From: Robinsoniella peoriensis
GTDB taxonomy: Bacteria > Bacillota > Clostridia > Lachnospirales > Lachnospiraceae
DNA length: 64,000 nt
NCBI RefSeq assembly: GCF_042680125.1
Contig: NZ_JBHTNY010000004.1
Strand: one strand, 5' to 3'
Below, piece after piece: positions 28,234 through 37,405 of the stretch; within the stretch, counting starts at the first letter, position 1, and every line of letters starts with the position of its first letter. Position numbers and translations under genes: made by a program. Below the pieces are notes generated by a model, which did no database searches, was not told the origin of the DNA, and saw nothing but the letters and a program-made list of their open reading frames with translations.

Positions 28234-28277
28234 TTGTCTCCCTTTCTGAGTTTCACCTGGCAGCTCTCAGCTTCTCA

Positions 28278-28306
28278 TTGAATTTACAGATTGGATGCGG
28301 TATAAT
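28278..28306 (+). promoter_or_regulatory. Promoter of ArsR-type regulator gene
   Basis: TTGAAT (28278-28283), 17 bases and TATAAT (28301-28306) stand 70 bases before the TTG start at 28376. Confidence 0.65.
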
Positions 28307-28375
28307 AATGGAGTTTAAAGGGAAAAATTAAAGCCATTTTAAATGAAATATTACAGCATTTGAGGGGGAGCAGAC

Positions 28376-29296
28376 TTGGCAAAGATATTAGAATTGGATA
28401 TGACAAGTGAAGAGGAACTTTGCAATGTAGGGAAGGCGCTGTCTTCACCTATTCGGATAGAAATATTAAAACTCTTGTATGAAGAGGGGTTAATTATTGG
28501 AGACATTGCAAAGAAACTGGATATTCCTGCGTCAAGTGCGGCGCTGCACTTGAAGATTCTGGAGAAGGCGGGATTGATTAGAATGGAGACGCAGCCGGGA
28601 ACCCGGGGGTCTACAAAGCTCTGTAACCGAAAAAGAGATTTTATTACGATTGATTTGTCAGCAGTGAATACGGATATTGATGAAATCACAAGCATTGAGA
28701 TGCCGGTAGGTGCCTATTGCGCGTGCAATGTATCGCCAACCTGTGGATTATACAGCAGATCCGGAGTGATTGGAATGGAAGATGCGGAGTACAGTTTTTA
28801 TTTGCCGGAAAGGGTAAATGCCCAGCTCTTATGGACATCCTCAGGTTTTGTGGAATATAAGTTTGCAAACGCAGTGCCTAAAAAACGATTACCGAAACGT
28901 ATCAGCGTTTCTTTAGAAATCTGTTCCGAAGCGCCAAACTACAGAGAGGACTGGAAATCTGATATAACAGTCTGGATCAATGGTACGGAGTGCGGAACCT
29001 GGACAAGCCCGGGAGATTTTGGGGCGAGGCGGGGAAGGCTGAATCCTTCCATATGGCCCAATGGTTCTACACAATATGGATTGCTCATGACATGGGAAGT
29101 TCGCAAGGATGGGGCATATATCAACGAAGCCAGGGCTTCAGATATCAAAGTAGAGGAATTGAATCTAATGTCTCTGCCGTATATAGATGTAAAGATTGGA
29201 AATAAGGAACATACAAAATATGTGGGTGGATTCAATATATTTGGCAGAGGATATGGAGACTTTGAACAGGATATCGTAATGAATATCGAATATTAA
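28376..29296 (+). CDS. ArsR-type winged-helix regulator with large C-terminal domain
   Basis: A 306-residue protein. Residues about 10-85 are an ArsR winged helix (KALSSPIRIEILKLLYEEG, IGDIAKKLDIPASSAALHLKILEKAGLI). The remaining about 215 residues are not a metal-sensor tail. They form a beta-rich domain of unknown fold with CACNVSPTCG near residue 118, WTSSGFVEYKF, and the conserved-looking WINGTECGTWTSPGDFG. The gene starts with TTG after GAGGGGGAG. Its place between a rhamnosidase and a sugar ABC operon suggests a carbohydrate-responsive repressor; ligand unknown. Confidence 0.8.
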   Translation: MAKILELDMTSEEELCNVGKALSSPIRIEILKLLYEEGLIIGDIAKKLDIPASSAALHLKILEKAGLIRMETQPGTRGSTKLCNRKRDFITIDLSAVNTDIDEITSIEMPVGAYCACNVSPTCGLYSRSGVIGMEDAEYSFYLPERVNAQLLWTSSGFVEYKFANAVPKKRLPKRISVSLEICSEAPNYREDWKSDITVWINGTECGTWTSPGDFGARRGRLNPSIWPNGSTQYGLLMTWEVRKDGAYINEARASDIKVEELNLMSLPYIDVKIGNKEHTKYVGGFNIFGRGYGDFEQDIVMNIEY

Positions 29297-29356
29297 AAAG
29301 TGTAAACAGTATTAGAAATTAAAATACAGGTAATGGCTGTTTTAAATAAACGGCAA

Positions 29357-29390
29357 AGAAAGATTGGCCTTTAGGGCTGATCTTTTTTTG
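29357..29390 (+). terminator. Terminator after ArsR-type regulator gene
   Basis: AAAGATTGGCC (29359-29369) pairs imperfectly with GGGCTGATCTTT around TTTA and continues into seven T residues. The 426-base gap to the next gene otherwise holds AT-rich sequence, one strong promoter and a palindrome. Confidence 0.7.
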
Positions 29391-29541
29391 TTTACCTGAT
29401 TACAGACAGAGGGACGTGAAGAATCTGTGCTGCAAAAATAGAACTATGTGAGAAAATATACATATTATGACATGATTTATGGTGATAAAAAATAATAGAG
29501 CAAAATAAATGTGAAATTATACAATTAATGCAAAATACATA

Positions 29542-29570
29542 TTGACAAAAATGGTAAAATAACGTAATAT
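29542..29570 (+). promoter_or_regulatory. Promoter of the first sugar ABC operon
   Basis: TTGACA (29542-29547), 17 bases, TAATAT (29565-29570), giving a leader of about 145 bases before the lipoprotein gene. Confidence 0.78.
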
Positions 29571-29628
29571 ACAAAATATAGAAACAGAAATATTGTTATA
29601 ATAATATTTTTTGATTCTCTATTTTATC

Positions 29629-29655
29629 TATTTAAACAGTAAATATGTTTAAATA
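29629..29655. promoter_or_regulatory. Palindrome in the leader of the first sugar ABC operon
   Basis: Two 9-bp arms, TATTTAAAC (29629-29637) and GTTTAAATA (29647-29655), flank 9 bases. It sits about 60 bases after the -10 and is a candidate operator for the neighbouring ArsR-type or AraC regulator; there is no direct evidence for binding. Confidence 0.45.
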
Positions 29656-29722
29656 ACTCGTTAGTGCCGGCAAAACTAACAGGGAGCAGCTTAAAAACCT
29701 ATAATAATGTTGGAGGTTCTTT

Positions 29723-31147
29723 ATGAAAAAAAGAATAGTGAGTGTGATTTTAGCGGTTTGCGTTTTAGGAACAGCATTGGCTGGATGTGGAAACAGTACA
29801 ACGGCAGATAATAAGGAAGGGAGCAAAGATTCAACAGAAATAAATACCCAGGCTGACAGCGCTGGTGCACAATCAGACAGTTCATCTGATGGAGAAACAG
29901 CGTCAGGTGCTGTAACAGATGTAAACGAGGATGGTACCGTGAACAATCCGGAAAATGTGAAAATAGATGATGGAAAGCTGGTTTTCTGGTCCCTGTTCAG
30001 TGGCGGTGACGGAACATTTATGGATCAGATTATTTCAGATTATAATGGGGGAAGTCCCAAAATGGGCGTGCAGTCAATCATGTTAGTGTGGGATGATTAT
30101 TATACAAAGCTGCAAACGGCTGTTGCTGCCGGGAAAGGACCGGATATCGGAATATCCCATGTGTCCAAACTGCCCGAATTAGTAAATGAAGGATCTGTAA
30201 TTGCATTAAATGACTATCTGGATCAGCTGGGCGTGGATTTATCCGGTCTGTTCTCACAAAACTCACTGGACAGTGTAACTTTTGACGGAGATGTATATGC
30301 GGTTCCTCTGGATACACATGCTGAAATTATGTATTTTAACAAAGATATTCTGACGGATGCCGGTGTGGAGTTAAATGAAAACGGTCAGCTGGATATTGAA
30401 AGTACAGACGAGTTTTATGCTGTACTGGATAAAATAAAAGCAGTAATCCCGGAAGGCAGCAGTGCATTATCTTTAACTAATTCCGGTGATGATCCATACC
30501 GTTTATGGTGGGCTTCTTACTATCAGATGGGTGGAAAAGCCCTGGTCAGCGATGATGGCACACAGGTAACAATGGATAAAGAAATAGCCGTAAAGGCAGC
30601 AGAATTTGTGAAAAGTCTTTATGACAAAGGCTACATATTAGAAGGAATAGATGATCATCAGGCATTTTTCCAAAGCGGTAAAGCAGGTCTGCTGTTTGCG
30701 GGAACATGGGCGACAGGAGCGCTTGAGAGTACGGAAAACCTGAAGTTTGGTGCACAGACGTTTCCACAGTTGTTTGATAATGATGCTTGTTGGGCAGACT
30801 CCCATACACTGATTATTCCTTTCAGCAAAGAAAGGACAGAAGACGAGACTCTTGCGGCAGTGGAATTCGCACTGGCTGCATCTTCAGACGGCGGTGCGAC
30901 CTGGGCAAAATCCGGTCAGATACCGGCAAACCTCAAGGTTCTGGAAAGTGATGATTATTTAAAACTGCCTTATAGAAGTGATTATAAGAGTGCATTAGAC
31001 AAAGCGGTAATGCCAACTAAAAATCCTAATTTCTATGGTATGAAAGCAGGTATGATAGACAGTCTGAATGCATACTGGACGGGACAGACCGATGCGCAGG
31101 GTGCAATCGATAATCTTTACGGGGAATTGGAAGCGAATCTGGAATAA
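29723..31147 (+). CDS. Sugar ABC transporter substrate-binding lipoprotein
   Basis: A 474-residue family 1 (MalE/UgpB-type) solute-binding lipoprotein. The signal peptide ends in LAGC with Cys22, followed by a Ser/Asp-rich linker to about residue 75. The binding domain includes WSLFSGGDGTFMDQIISDYN, AVAAGKGPDIGISH and YAVPLDTHAEIMYFNKDIL, features of oligosaccharide-binding proteins. Two permeases follow in the operon. No ATPase is encoded nearby. The oligosaccharide bound cannot be told from sequence; context suggests a rhamnose- or galactose/glucuronate-containing one. Confidence 0.92.
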   Translation: MKKRIVSVILAVCVLGTALAGCGNSTTADNKEGSKDSTEINTQADSAGAQSDSSSDGETASGAVTDVNEDGTVNNPENVKIDDGKLVFWSLFSGGDGTFMDQIISDYNGGSPKMGVQSIMLVWDDYYTKLQTAVAAGKGPDIGISHVSKLPELVNEGSVIALNDYLDQLGVDLSGLFSQNSLDSVTFDGDVYAVPLDTHAEIMYFNKDILTDAGVELNENGQLDIESTDEFYAVLDKIKAVIPEGSSALSLTNSGDDPYRLWWASYYQMGGKALVSDDGTQVTMDKEIAVKAAEFVKSLYDKGYILEGIDDHQAFFQSGKAGLLFAGTWATGALESTENLKFGAQTFPQLFDNDACWADSHTLIIPFSKERTEDETLAAVEFALAASSDGGATWAKSGQIPANLKVLESDDYLKLPYRSDYKSALDKAVMPTKNPNFYGMKAGMIDSLNAYWTGQTDAQGAIDNLYGELEANLE

Positions 31148-31182
31148 CAGATTCAATTTCCAGGAAAACGGGAGGTTAAGAA

Positions 31183-32079
31183 ATGCATAAAACAAGAAAT
31201 AAAAGAAAACAGCTTTTCATTGCACTTGGTTTTGTAGCACCGTTTTTTCTCTTGTATACCGTATTTACCATATGGCCTGTGGTTCAGGGGGTTTACGTCA
31301 GTCTTCATAAGTGGACACTGATGGGGAAATTAAAATTTGTAGGACTGGATAATTATCTGAAATTTATAGGAGATAAAAACTTTTGGGGAGCGCTTCAGAA
31401 TACTACGGTATTTGTGCTGATCACTGCACCGCTTCTGGTGATTACTGCTATGGTTCTGGCACTGCTGGCAAACCGCCCTACCAGGATAAAAAAAGGCCTC
31501 AGAATCTGTTATTATCTGCCAAGTGTCCTTTCCGTTTCGGTGGCGGCATTTATTGCAAAATATATGTTCGCACCATACAGGGGGTTTATCAATGGATTTC
31601 TTCATGCCATAGGAGTTCTGGGGGCAAACCAGGAACTCCAGTGGCTGCAGGATGGAAACCTGGTTTGGGGGACGATTACATCCATGACGGTATGGTGGAC
31701 AGTAGGATTCAGTATGATGCTTTATCTGTCAGCGTTACAGGATATTTCGCCCCAGGTGTTTGAAGCAGCAGCAATCGACGGGGCTACGAAACGGCAGCAA
31801 TTGTTTTCTATCGTATTGCCACTGTTAAAATCTACCACGTATCTGGTAGTGCTGCTGCAGGTAATTGCCTGCTTTAAAGTATTCGGACAGATTTATATGA
31901 TAACGGGAGGTGGCCCGGCATCTTCTACAAGGCCTTTAATCCAGTATATCTATGAAAATGCCTTTAAGAAAAACAACATGGGCTATGCCTCGGCAATGTC
32001 CTATGTCCTATTCCTGATTCTGGTCGTACTTTCGCTGGTACAACAAATGATACAGAGGAGGGGGGAACGGGATTCATGA
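31183..32079 (+). CDS. Sugar ABC transporter permease (UgpA/MalF-type)
   Basis: A 298-residue inner-membrane permease with about six helices and the EAA loop EAAAIDGATKRQQLFSIVLP, where the ATPase docks. The N-terminal motif FVAPFFLLYTVFTIWPVVQGVYVSLHKW is typical of CUT1 sugar importers. It follows the binding-protein gene and overlaps the next permease gene by 4 bases, so the three form one operon. Confidence 0.93.
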   Translation: MHKTRNKRKQLFIALGFVAPFFLLYTVFTIWPVVQGVYVSLHKWTLMGKLKFVGLDNYLKFIGDKNFWGALQNTTVFVLITAPLLVITAMVLALLANRPTRIKKGLRICYYLPSVLSVSVAAFIAKYMFAPYRGFINGFLHAIGVLGANQELQWLQDGNLVWGTITSMTVWWTVGFSMMLYLSALQDISPQVFEAAAIDGATKRQQLFSIVLPLLKSTTYLVVLLQVIACFKVFGQIYMITGGGPASSTRPLIQYIYENAFKKNNMGYASAMSYVLFLILVVLSLVQQMIQRRGERDS

Positions 32080-32900
32080 AGAAAATAAAACCTGGAAATG
32101 TGATATTATCGACGATTTCCATAGTAATTGCAATTATTTTTACAGCGCCGGTATTATGGTCACTTGCAGTATCATTTCAAATAGAAGGAAAGCAGATTAC
32201 TTCGGTTGTGGATTGGTTTCTTCCACCCTATACGCTTAGTAACTATCCGGAAATCATTCTTCACAGTGAGGTGGCAAGATGGCTGATGAACAGTTTGTTT
32301 ATTGCAGTTATTACCACGGGTCTGACGGTATTATTATCGGCAATGGCAGCTTACGCTATCGCTAAAATAAATTTTAAAGGAAGTAAGGCAATATATTTTT
32401 ATTTTCTGCTGGGTATTATGGTACCGGCAGAAGCAACCATTGTTCCTCTTTTTATTACGGCGAATGGCCTGAATCTGATTGATTCTTATGCAGGCCTGGT
32501 TTTACCGGCTGTGGCAGGATCTATGAATATGATTATAATGGTTACTTTTTTCCGTGGACTGCCCAATGAACTAATGGAGGCAGTAAGAATCGATGGAGGC
32601 GGAGAAATGACCATCTTCTTCCGGATATTACTGCCATTATCCAAAGCAGTAATATCAACCGTATGCATATTTGCGTTTATCGGAAGCTGGAACAATTATC
32701 TTTGGCCTTTGTTATGTGCCATGAGCAGTCAGAAGTTTACACTTCCAATCGGGATCCCTACTTTTGCGGGTACTTACACCGTAGATTATGTGAAACCTCT
32801 GACAGCAAATATGGTGGCATCTGTTCCTATCATTCTATTGTATATTTTATTTGAGAAACAGATCGTACAGGGGATTACCATGTCCGGTGTAAAAGGATGA
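32076..32900 (+). CDS. Sugar ABC transporter permease (UgpE/MalG-type)
   Basis: A 274-residue second permease of the first CUT1 importer, with the EAA loop MEAVRIDGGGEMTIFFRILLP and about six helices. The ATG overlaps the previous stop (ATGA arrangement). After it, 32927-32982 contains an 11-bp inverted repeat before the GH2 gene, perhaps to set a step in expression. Confidence 0.93.
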   Translation: MKKIKPGNVILSTISIVIAIIFTAPVLWSLAVSFQIEGKQITSVVDWFLPPYTLSNYPEIILHSEVARWLMNSLFIAVITTGLTVLLSAMAAYAIAKINFKGSKAIYFYFLLGIMVPAEATIVPLFITANGLNLIDSYAGLVLPAVAGSMNMIIMVTFFRGLPNELMEAVRIDGGGEMTIFFRILLPLSKAVISTVCIFAFIGSWNNYLWPLLCAMSSQKFTLPIGIPTFAGTYTVDYVKPLTANMVASVPIILLYILFEKQIVQGITMSGVKG

Positions 32901-32926
32901 TGTGATATAATGAAGGTAAATGAAAA

Positions 32927-32982
32927 AGGATGAAAGATAAAATCAGAGAAGGGAAAATGCCACAATATCATTCTTTCATCCT
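32927..32982. repeat. Hairpin between permease and GH2 genes
   Basis: AGGATGAAAGA (32927-32937) and TCTTTCATCCT (32972-32982) are perfect 11-bp arms around 34 bases. No U-tract follows, so it is more likely an mRNA stability or processing stem than a terminator. Confidence 0.55.
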
Positions 32983-33026
32983 GCTATATGTGGCAGTGTC
33001 ATAAAAATTGTGACAAAAAGGTATAT

Positions 33027-34814
33027 ATGATGAGAAGTTACAAAAAAGATTATCCCAGACCCCAGCTGGTACGTCAGGAGTGGGAGAACTTAAACGGTAC
33101 ATGGGATTTTCTGTTTGATGACAGAAACGTGGGAGAAAAAGAAAAGTTTTATACTAAGTTTCCCGGAGAACTTAAGATTGAGGTTCCATTTACCTATGAA
33201 ACGAAGTTGAGCGGGATTGGAGATGAGAACAGGCATGATCATGTCTGGTACCGGAAAAAGTTTACTGCTGACAAAAATCGTCTGGAAAAAGAAAAATTAA
33301 TGCTTCATTTTGAAGGAAGCGATTTCCTGACAAAAGTGTGGGTTAACGGGGAACTGGCTGGCTCCCACAGAGGCGGATATTCCAGATTTTCCTTTGATAT
33401 TTCCAATTTTATAAGAGATGGTGAAAATGAAATCATAGTAAAAGCGGATGACTCCTTTGATATGGCGCAGCCCAGAGGGAAACAGCGTTGGAAAGACGAG
33501 AATTTTGGCTGCTGGTATGTGCAGACAACGGGAATCTGGAAAACTGTATGGCTGGAATATGTACCTGTTATGAATCTGTCATCAGTAAAGATTACGCCTT
33601 TGCTGGAAAAGGATTGCGTAGAATTGGAACTGGAGATTACGGCTGACTCATATCCAGGGAATCTGACGGCAGAAGTAGAAATTTCATTTCAGGGAACGAT
33701 TGTAAATAAATCGGTAATTTCCGTTTTGGAAAGCCGTGTGGAAACCAGAATGAATGTATTCTCCCGGGAAGCAGATGAATGGGGCGTTCGGACATGGTCA
33801 CCGGAACGTCCTGACTTATATGACATCTCCATTCGAATATTGGAAGATGGAAATGTATGCGATGAGGTTCTGTCTTACTTTGGAATGAGAGAAATTCGAA
33901 TTGACAGGGGTAATATTCTGTTAAACGGAAGACCTCTTTATCAGCGTCTGATTCTGGATCAGGGATATTGGGAAGATTCACATCTGACCCCTCCAAATGA
34001 GGAAGCGCTGGTAGAAGATATCGAGAAGATTATGAAGCTGGGATACAACGGACTTCGGAAGCATCAAAAAGTAGAAGACGAGCGGTTCCTGTACTGGTGT
34101 GATGTGAAGGGAATGCTGGTTTGGAGTGAAGTACCTGCGGCTTACCGTTTTTCTGATGACGCTGTCCAGGAATTTACTGAGGAATGGATGGATATTGTAA
34201 GGCAGAATTATAATCATCCAAGTATCATTACCTGGACACCTTTTAATGAATCCTGGGGAATATCCAAGGTGGAGACAGACAGAAAGCAGCAGCACTTTAC
34301 AGAGGCGGTTTATCATCTGACAAAATCATTTGACCGGTTCCGGCCTGTAATTGTAAATGATGGATGGGAACATACGGTTTCTGATATTATTACGCTGCAT
34401 GATTATGAAGAATATGGAGATCTCTTCTTCGACCGTTATAACCGTTATAAGGAGGAAATCCTCAGTACCGATATCTATCACAGTAATCATAAATCTGCTA
34501 TGGCGGACGGATATGCATATAAAGGACAGCCGGTTATCATCAGTGAATACGGCGGAATTGCTTTTCAAAATGGGGAATCAGGCTGGGGATATGGCAATAA
34601 GGTAGGAGATGAAGCAGAATTTATTAAGCGATTTGATTCGATTACCACAGCAATAAAAAAGACTCCCTATATCTGCGGATTTTGTTATACCCAGGTAACG
34701 GATGTACAGCAGGAGATCAATGGACTTATGAACATTGACCGCAGCTTTAAGGTAGATCCTGAGGTGATTAAAGAGATTAATGAACGCCCCGGGGGATGCT
34801 GGAGAGCAGAATAA
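33027..34814 (+). CDS. GH2 glycoside hydrolase (beta-galactosidase/beta-glucuronidase family)
   Basis: A 595-residue family 2 enzyme with the usual order: N-terminal sugar-binding jelly roll (RQEWENLNGTWDF; VWVNGELAGSHRGGYSRFSFDI), Ig-like domain, then TIM barrel. The acid/base is probably E408 in TPFNESWG and the nucleophile E507 in ISEYGG. It lacks the large C-terminal domains of LacZ and has no signal peptide, so it acts in the cytoplasm. The specificity (galactose, glucuronate, arabinose or other) is not determinable here. Start ATG 33027 or 33030 lies after AAAAGG; the frame is open from 32988. Confidence 0.88.
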   Translation: MMRSYKKDYPRPQLVRQEWENLNGTWDFLFDDRNVGEKEKFYTKFPGELKIEVPFTYETKLSGIGDENRHDHVWYRKKFTADKNRLEKEKLMLHFEGSDFLTKVWVNGELAGSHRGGYSRFSFDISNFIRDGENEIIVKADDSFDMAQPRGKQRWKDENFGCWYVQTTGIWKTVWLEYVPVMNLSSVKITPLLEKDCVELELEITADSYPGNLTAEVEISFQGTIVNKSVISVLESRVETRMNVFSREADEWGVRTWSPERPDLYDISIRILEDGNVCDEVLSYFGMREIRIDRGNILLNGRPLYQRLILDQGYWEDSHLTPPNEEALVEDIEKIMKLGYNGLRKHQKVEDERFLYWCDVKGMLVWSEVPAAYRFSDDAVQEFTEEWMDIVRQNYNHPSIITWTPFNESWGISKVETDRKQQHFTEAVYHLTKSFDRFRPVIVNDGWEHTVSDIITLHDYEEYGDLFFDRYNRYKEEILSTDIYHSNHKSAMADGYAYKGQPVIISEYGGIAFQNGESGWGYGNKVGDEAEFIKRFDSITTAIKKTPYICGFCYTQVTDVQQEINGLMNIDRSFKVDPEVIKEINERPGGCWRAE

Positions 34815-34837
34815 GATATCATTTTGTGCTGAAAAGT

Positions 34838-34875
34838 GCATGGAGAAAGATTTGATTCTCCATGTTCTTTTTTTT
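34838..34875 (+). terminator. Terminator after GH2 gene
   Basis: CATGGAGAA (34839-34847) and TTCTCCATG (34856-34864) form a stem followed by TTCTTTTTTTT. Confidence 0.88.
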
Positions 34876-34941
34876 ACCCTTATGTTAAATTAAATACATC
34901 AGGAAACAACAAAACGAAGTAAAGAAAAGGGAGGAAACAAA

Positions 34942-36378
34942 ATGAAGATCAGAAAGGTAACAGCACTTTTACTTGCAGCAGCAATGGCAGCCGGCAGTAT
35001 TATGGGATGCGGAGGAAGTGAAACAAAGACGACAGAAGCATCAAAAGCCACGGACGCAGCAACTGAGGCAAAGACAGAAGCACCAGGCGATGCAGCAAAA
35101 GACACAGAGACAGAGGCAGCGAGTAAAGAAGAAGGTTCCGAAGCTTCTACAACGGCTGCAAAAGCAGATGGGGAATGGGAATATAAAGAAGCAGACCTGA
35201 CCATGCTGATTGACACCGATATGACTTTGGCCGGTATTGAGGCAGTTTGTAATCTGGCAAAAGAGAAATTAGGCATTACAGTAGAGATCGAAACCAGAGC
35301 TGGCGGAGCAGATGGTGATAATATTGTTAAGACTCGCCTTGCATCCGGCGATATGGCAGATTTATGCGGATACAATTCAGGTTCTCTTCTGGCAGCACTC
35401 AATCCTGCAGAATACTTCATTGACATTTCCGGTGAAGAGTGGGCAAGTAAGCTGGATGATACATACAAAGCATCCGTTACCGTGGAAAATGGGGTATACG
35501 GTGTCCCAGCAGCTTCCACACAGGCAGGCGCTATTCTTTATAACAAAGAATTATACGAAAAATATAATCTGGAAATTCCTAAGACATGGGATGAGTTTAA
35601 AAAGAATTGTGATGTATTAAAAGAAGCAGGTGAGACAGCCCTTATCGGTACATTTGCAGACAGCTGGACATCACAGGTATTGTATCTGGGAGATCACTAC
35701 AATGTTCAGGCAAATGAACCTAACTTTGCAAAAGATTTTGAGGCTGGAACAGCAAAATATGCAACGACTCCTGCAGCCCTCAGAAGTTTTGAGAAATTAG
35801 CAGATACAACACAGTATTATAATTCAGATTATCTTGCAACTACCTATGATGACGGCTGCGATATGATCGTAAATGGAGAAGGTGCTCATTGGATCATACT
35901 GACACAGGCATTATCCAATATCTATGAACTGTACGGGGAAGATGTTAATAAAGTAGGTGTATTTGCAGTACCTGGCGATGACGCGAATGATAACGGATTA
36001 ACGGTATGGATGCCTACTTCATGGTATGGAAATAAAAATTCTGATAAAGTAGATGACATCAAGAGATTCATGGAATTTTACATCTCTGACGAAGCATTAG
36101 ATGCATATACGTCTGCAATATTACCGGATGGACCATACTGTGTAAAAGGATACGAACTTCCGGACAACGCATATGATGCGGTAAAACAGGAACAGGCATA
36201 CTTTGATGCAGGAAAGACATCTACAGCTTTGGAATTCCAGACAGCAGTAAAAGGGTCAAATTGTCCGGCAATCTGCCAGGAATGCGGCTCTGGTCAGACA
36301 ACAGCAGAAGAGGCAGCGAAAGCATATGACGAAGATTGTTTAAAACAGGCAGTACAGTTAGGTCTGGATTGGAAATAA
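34942..36378 (+). CDS. Second sugar ABC transporter substrate-binding lipoprotein
   Basis: A 478-residue family 1 solute-binding lipoprotein. Lipobox IMGC with Cys23; a Thr/Glu/Ala-rich linker (about 26-75) precedes the binding domain. Motifs include TRLASGDMADLCGYNSGS, YGVPAASTQAGAILYNKELYEKYNLEIPKTWDEF and WMPTSWYGN, consistent with an oligosaccharide binder. Only about 20% of positions resemble the first importer's binding protein by eye, so the two probably take different sugars. The gene follows a strong ribosome site, AGGGAGG. Confidence 0.92.
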   Translation: MKIRKVTALLLAAAMAAGSIMGCGGSETKTTEASKATDAATEAKTEAPGDAAKDTETEAASKEEGSEASTTAAKADGEWEYKEADLTMLIDTDMTLAGIEAVCNLAKEKLGITVEIETRAGGADGDNIVKTRLASGDMADLCGYNSGSLLAALNPAEYFIDISGEEWASKLDDTYKASVTVENGVYGVPAASTQAGAILYNKELYEKYNLEIPKTWDEFKKNCDVLKEAGETALIGTFADSWTSQVLYLGDHYNVQANEPNFAKDFEAGTAKYATTPAALRSFEKLADTTQYYNSDYLATTYDDGCDMIVNGEGAHWIILTQALSNIYELYGEDVNKVGVFAVPGDDANDNGLTVWMPTSWYGNKNSDKVDDIKRFMEFYISDEALDAYTSAILPDGPYCVKGYELPDNAYDAVKQEQAYFDAGKTSTALEFQTAVKGSNCPAICQECGSGQTTAEEAAKAYDEDCLKQAVQLGLDWK

Positions 36379-36387
36379 TAAACATTC

Positions 36388-36427
36388 GGAAAGGGGCTGG
36401 AGCAAAACAATTGCAACAGCCCTTTCC
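36388..36427. repeat. Stem-loop between binding-protein and permease genes
   Basis: GGAAAGGGGCTG (36388-36399) pairs with CAGCCCTTTCC (36417-36427) with one bulged G. There is no U-tract. Stems in this place often protect the upstream mRNA, so that the binding protein is made in excess over the permeases. Confidence 0.6.
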
Positions 36428-36545
36428 AAATTGATAAGCATGTATGACGTGCTGTTAATAAAGACTGTTTCCCATGCATGGTTATCAGTCTGGAATTACA
36501 TAAGTACTGCAGACAATAATTATAAAAGAGAGAAAGGGAAAATGT

Positions 36546-37403
36546 ATGAATAAGAAGAAGATTTATACAACCTGGTTTATGGCACCGGCACTGATCATAT
36601 TTACTATTTTTTTCATTATTCCAATGCTTACGTCGTTGTTTTTCAGCTTGACAGTATGGAACTTTAAAGATTTCACCTTTGTTGGACTGGACAACTTTAA
36701 AATGTTTTTTTCAGAGAGGTCTTTGAATATCGGTATCAAGAACACATTAATCTATGCATTTTTAACTTGTAGTTTAAAAGTAGTAATTGCATTTTTTATT
36801 GCCGTATTTCTCACAAGCAAGATAAAAAGTAAAAATATTCTGCGTTCCATCGTATTTTTTCCAAATCTGGTGAGTACCGTTGCGGTAGGTATTGTATTCA
36901 GTGCCATGATGCATCCTTCCAAAGGACTCATTAACACAGCGCTTCAGGCAATTGGATTAAATGGGGTAGACTGGCTGGGGAATACCCATCTGGCTCTCTT
37001 TTCCGTAATTGGTGTCGATGTCTGGAAAGGAGTCGGTGTTGCAACAGTGATCTATATCGCGGGCATGCAGTCCATAGACAAAACATATTATGAAGCAGCT
37101 TCCATCGATGGAGCAAGCGCGTGGCAGCAGCTGAAGAGTGTGACTATTCCACTTTGCCGTCCGGCAATGAACTCTGTTATTATACTGGCATTTATCGGTG
37201 GTATGCGCTGCTTCGACCTGATCTGGGCAATGACAGGCGGCGGTCCCGGTTTTGCTACAGACGTTGTAGCATCCATAGTTTACAAACAGTATGCGGCTGG
37301 TTTTTATGGATTATCAACGGCGGGTAATGTTATTATGTTTGTAATGATTGCGATTCTGGCATTCCCGTTACAGAGATTCTTGTTAAGTAAGGAGGTTGAC
37401 TAA
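36546..37403 (+). CDS. Sugar ABC transporter permease (second importer, first subunit)
   Basis: A 285-residue CUT1 permease with about six helices, the N-terminal motif WFMAPALIIFTIFFIIPMLTSLFFSL and the EAA loop YEAASIDGASAWQQLKSVTIP. It follows its binding protein after the stem-loop at 36388-36427 and is two bases before the partner permease. Confidence 0.93.
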   Translation: MNKKKIYTTWFMAPALIIFTIFFIIPMLTSLFFSLTVWNFKDFTFVGLDNFKMFFSERSLNIGIKNTLIYAFLTCSLKVVIAFFIAVFLTSKIKSKNILRSIVFFPNLVSTVAVGIVFSAMMHPSKGLINTALQAIGLNGVDWLGNTHLALFSVIGVDVWKGVGVATVIYIAGMQSIDKTYYEAASIDGASAWQQLKSVTIPLCRPAMNSVIILAFIGGMRCFDLIWAMTGGGPGFATDVVASIVYKQYAAGFYGLSTAGNVIMFVMIAILAFPLQRFLLSKEVD

Positions 37404-37405
37404 AT

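Noticed and set aside
29588..29612. AT-only hairpin AATATT...AATATT followed by T residues in the ABC leader
   Set aside because: Six A/T pairs only; too weak to call an attenuator.
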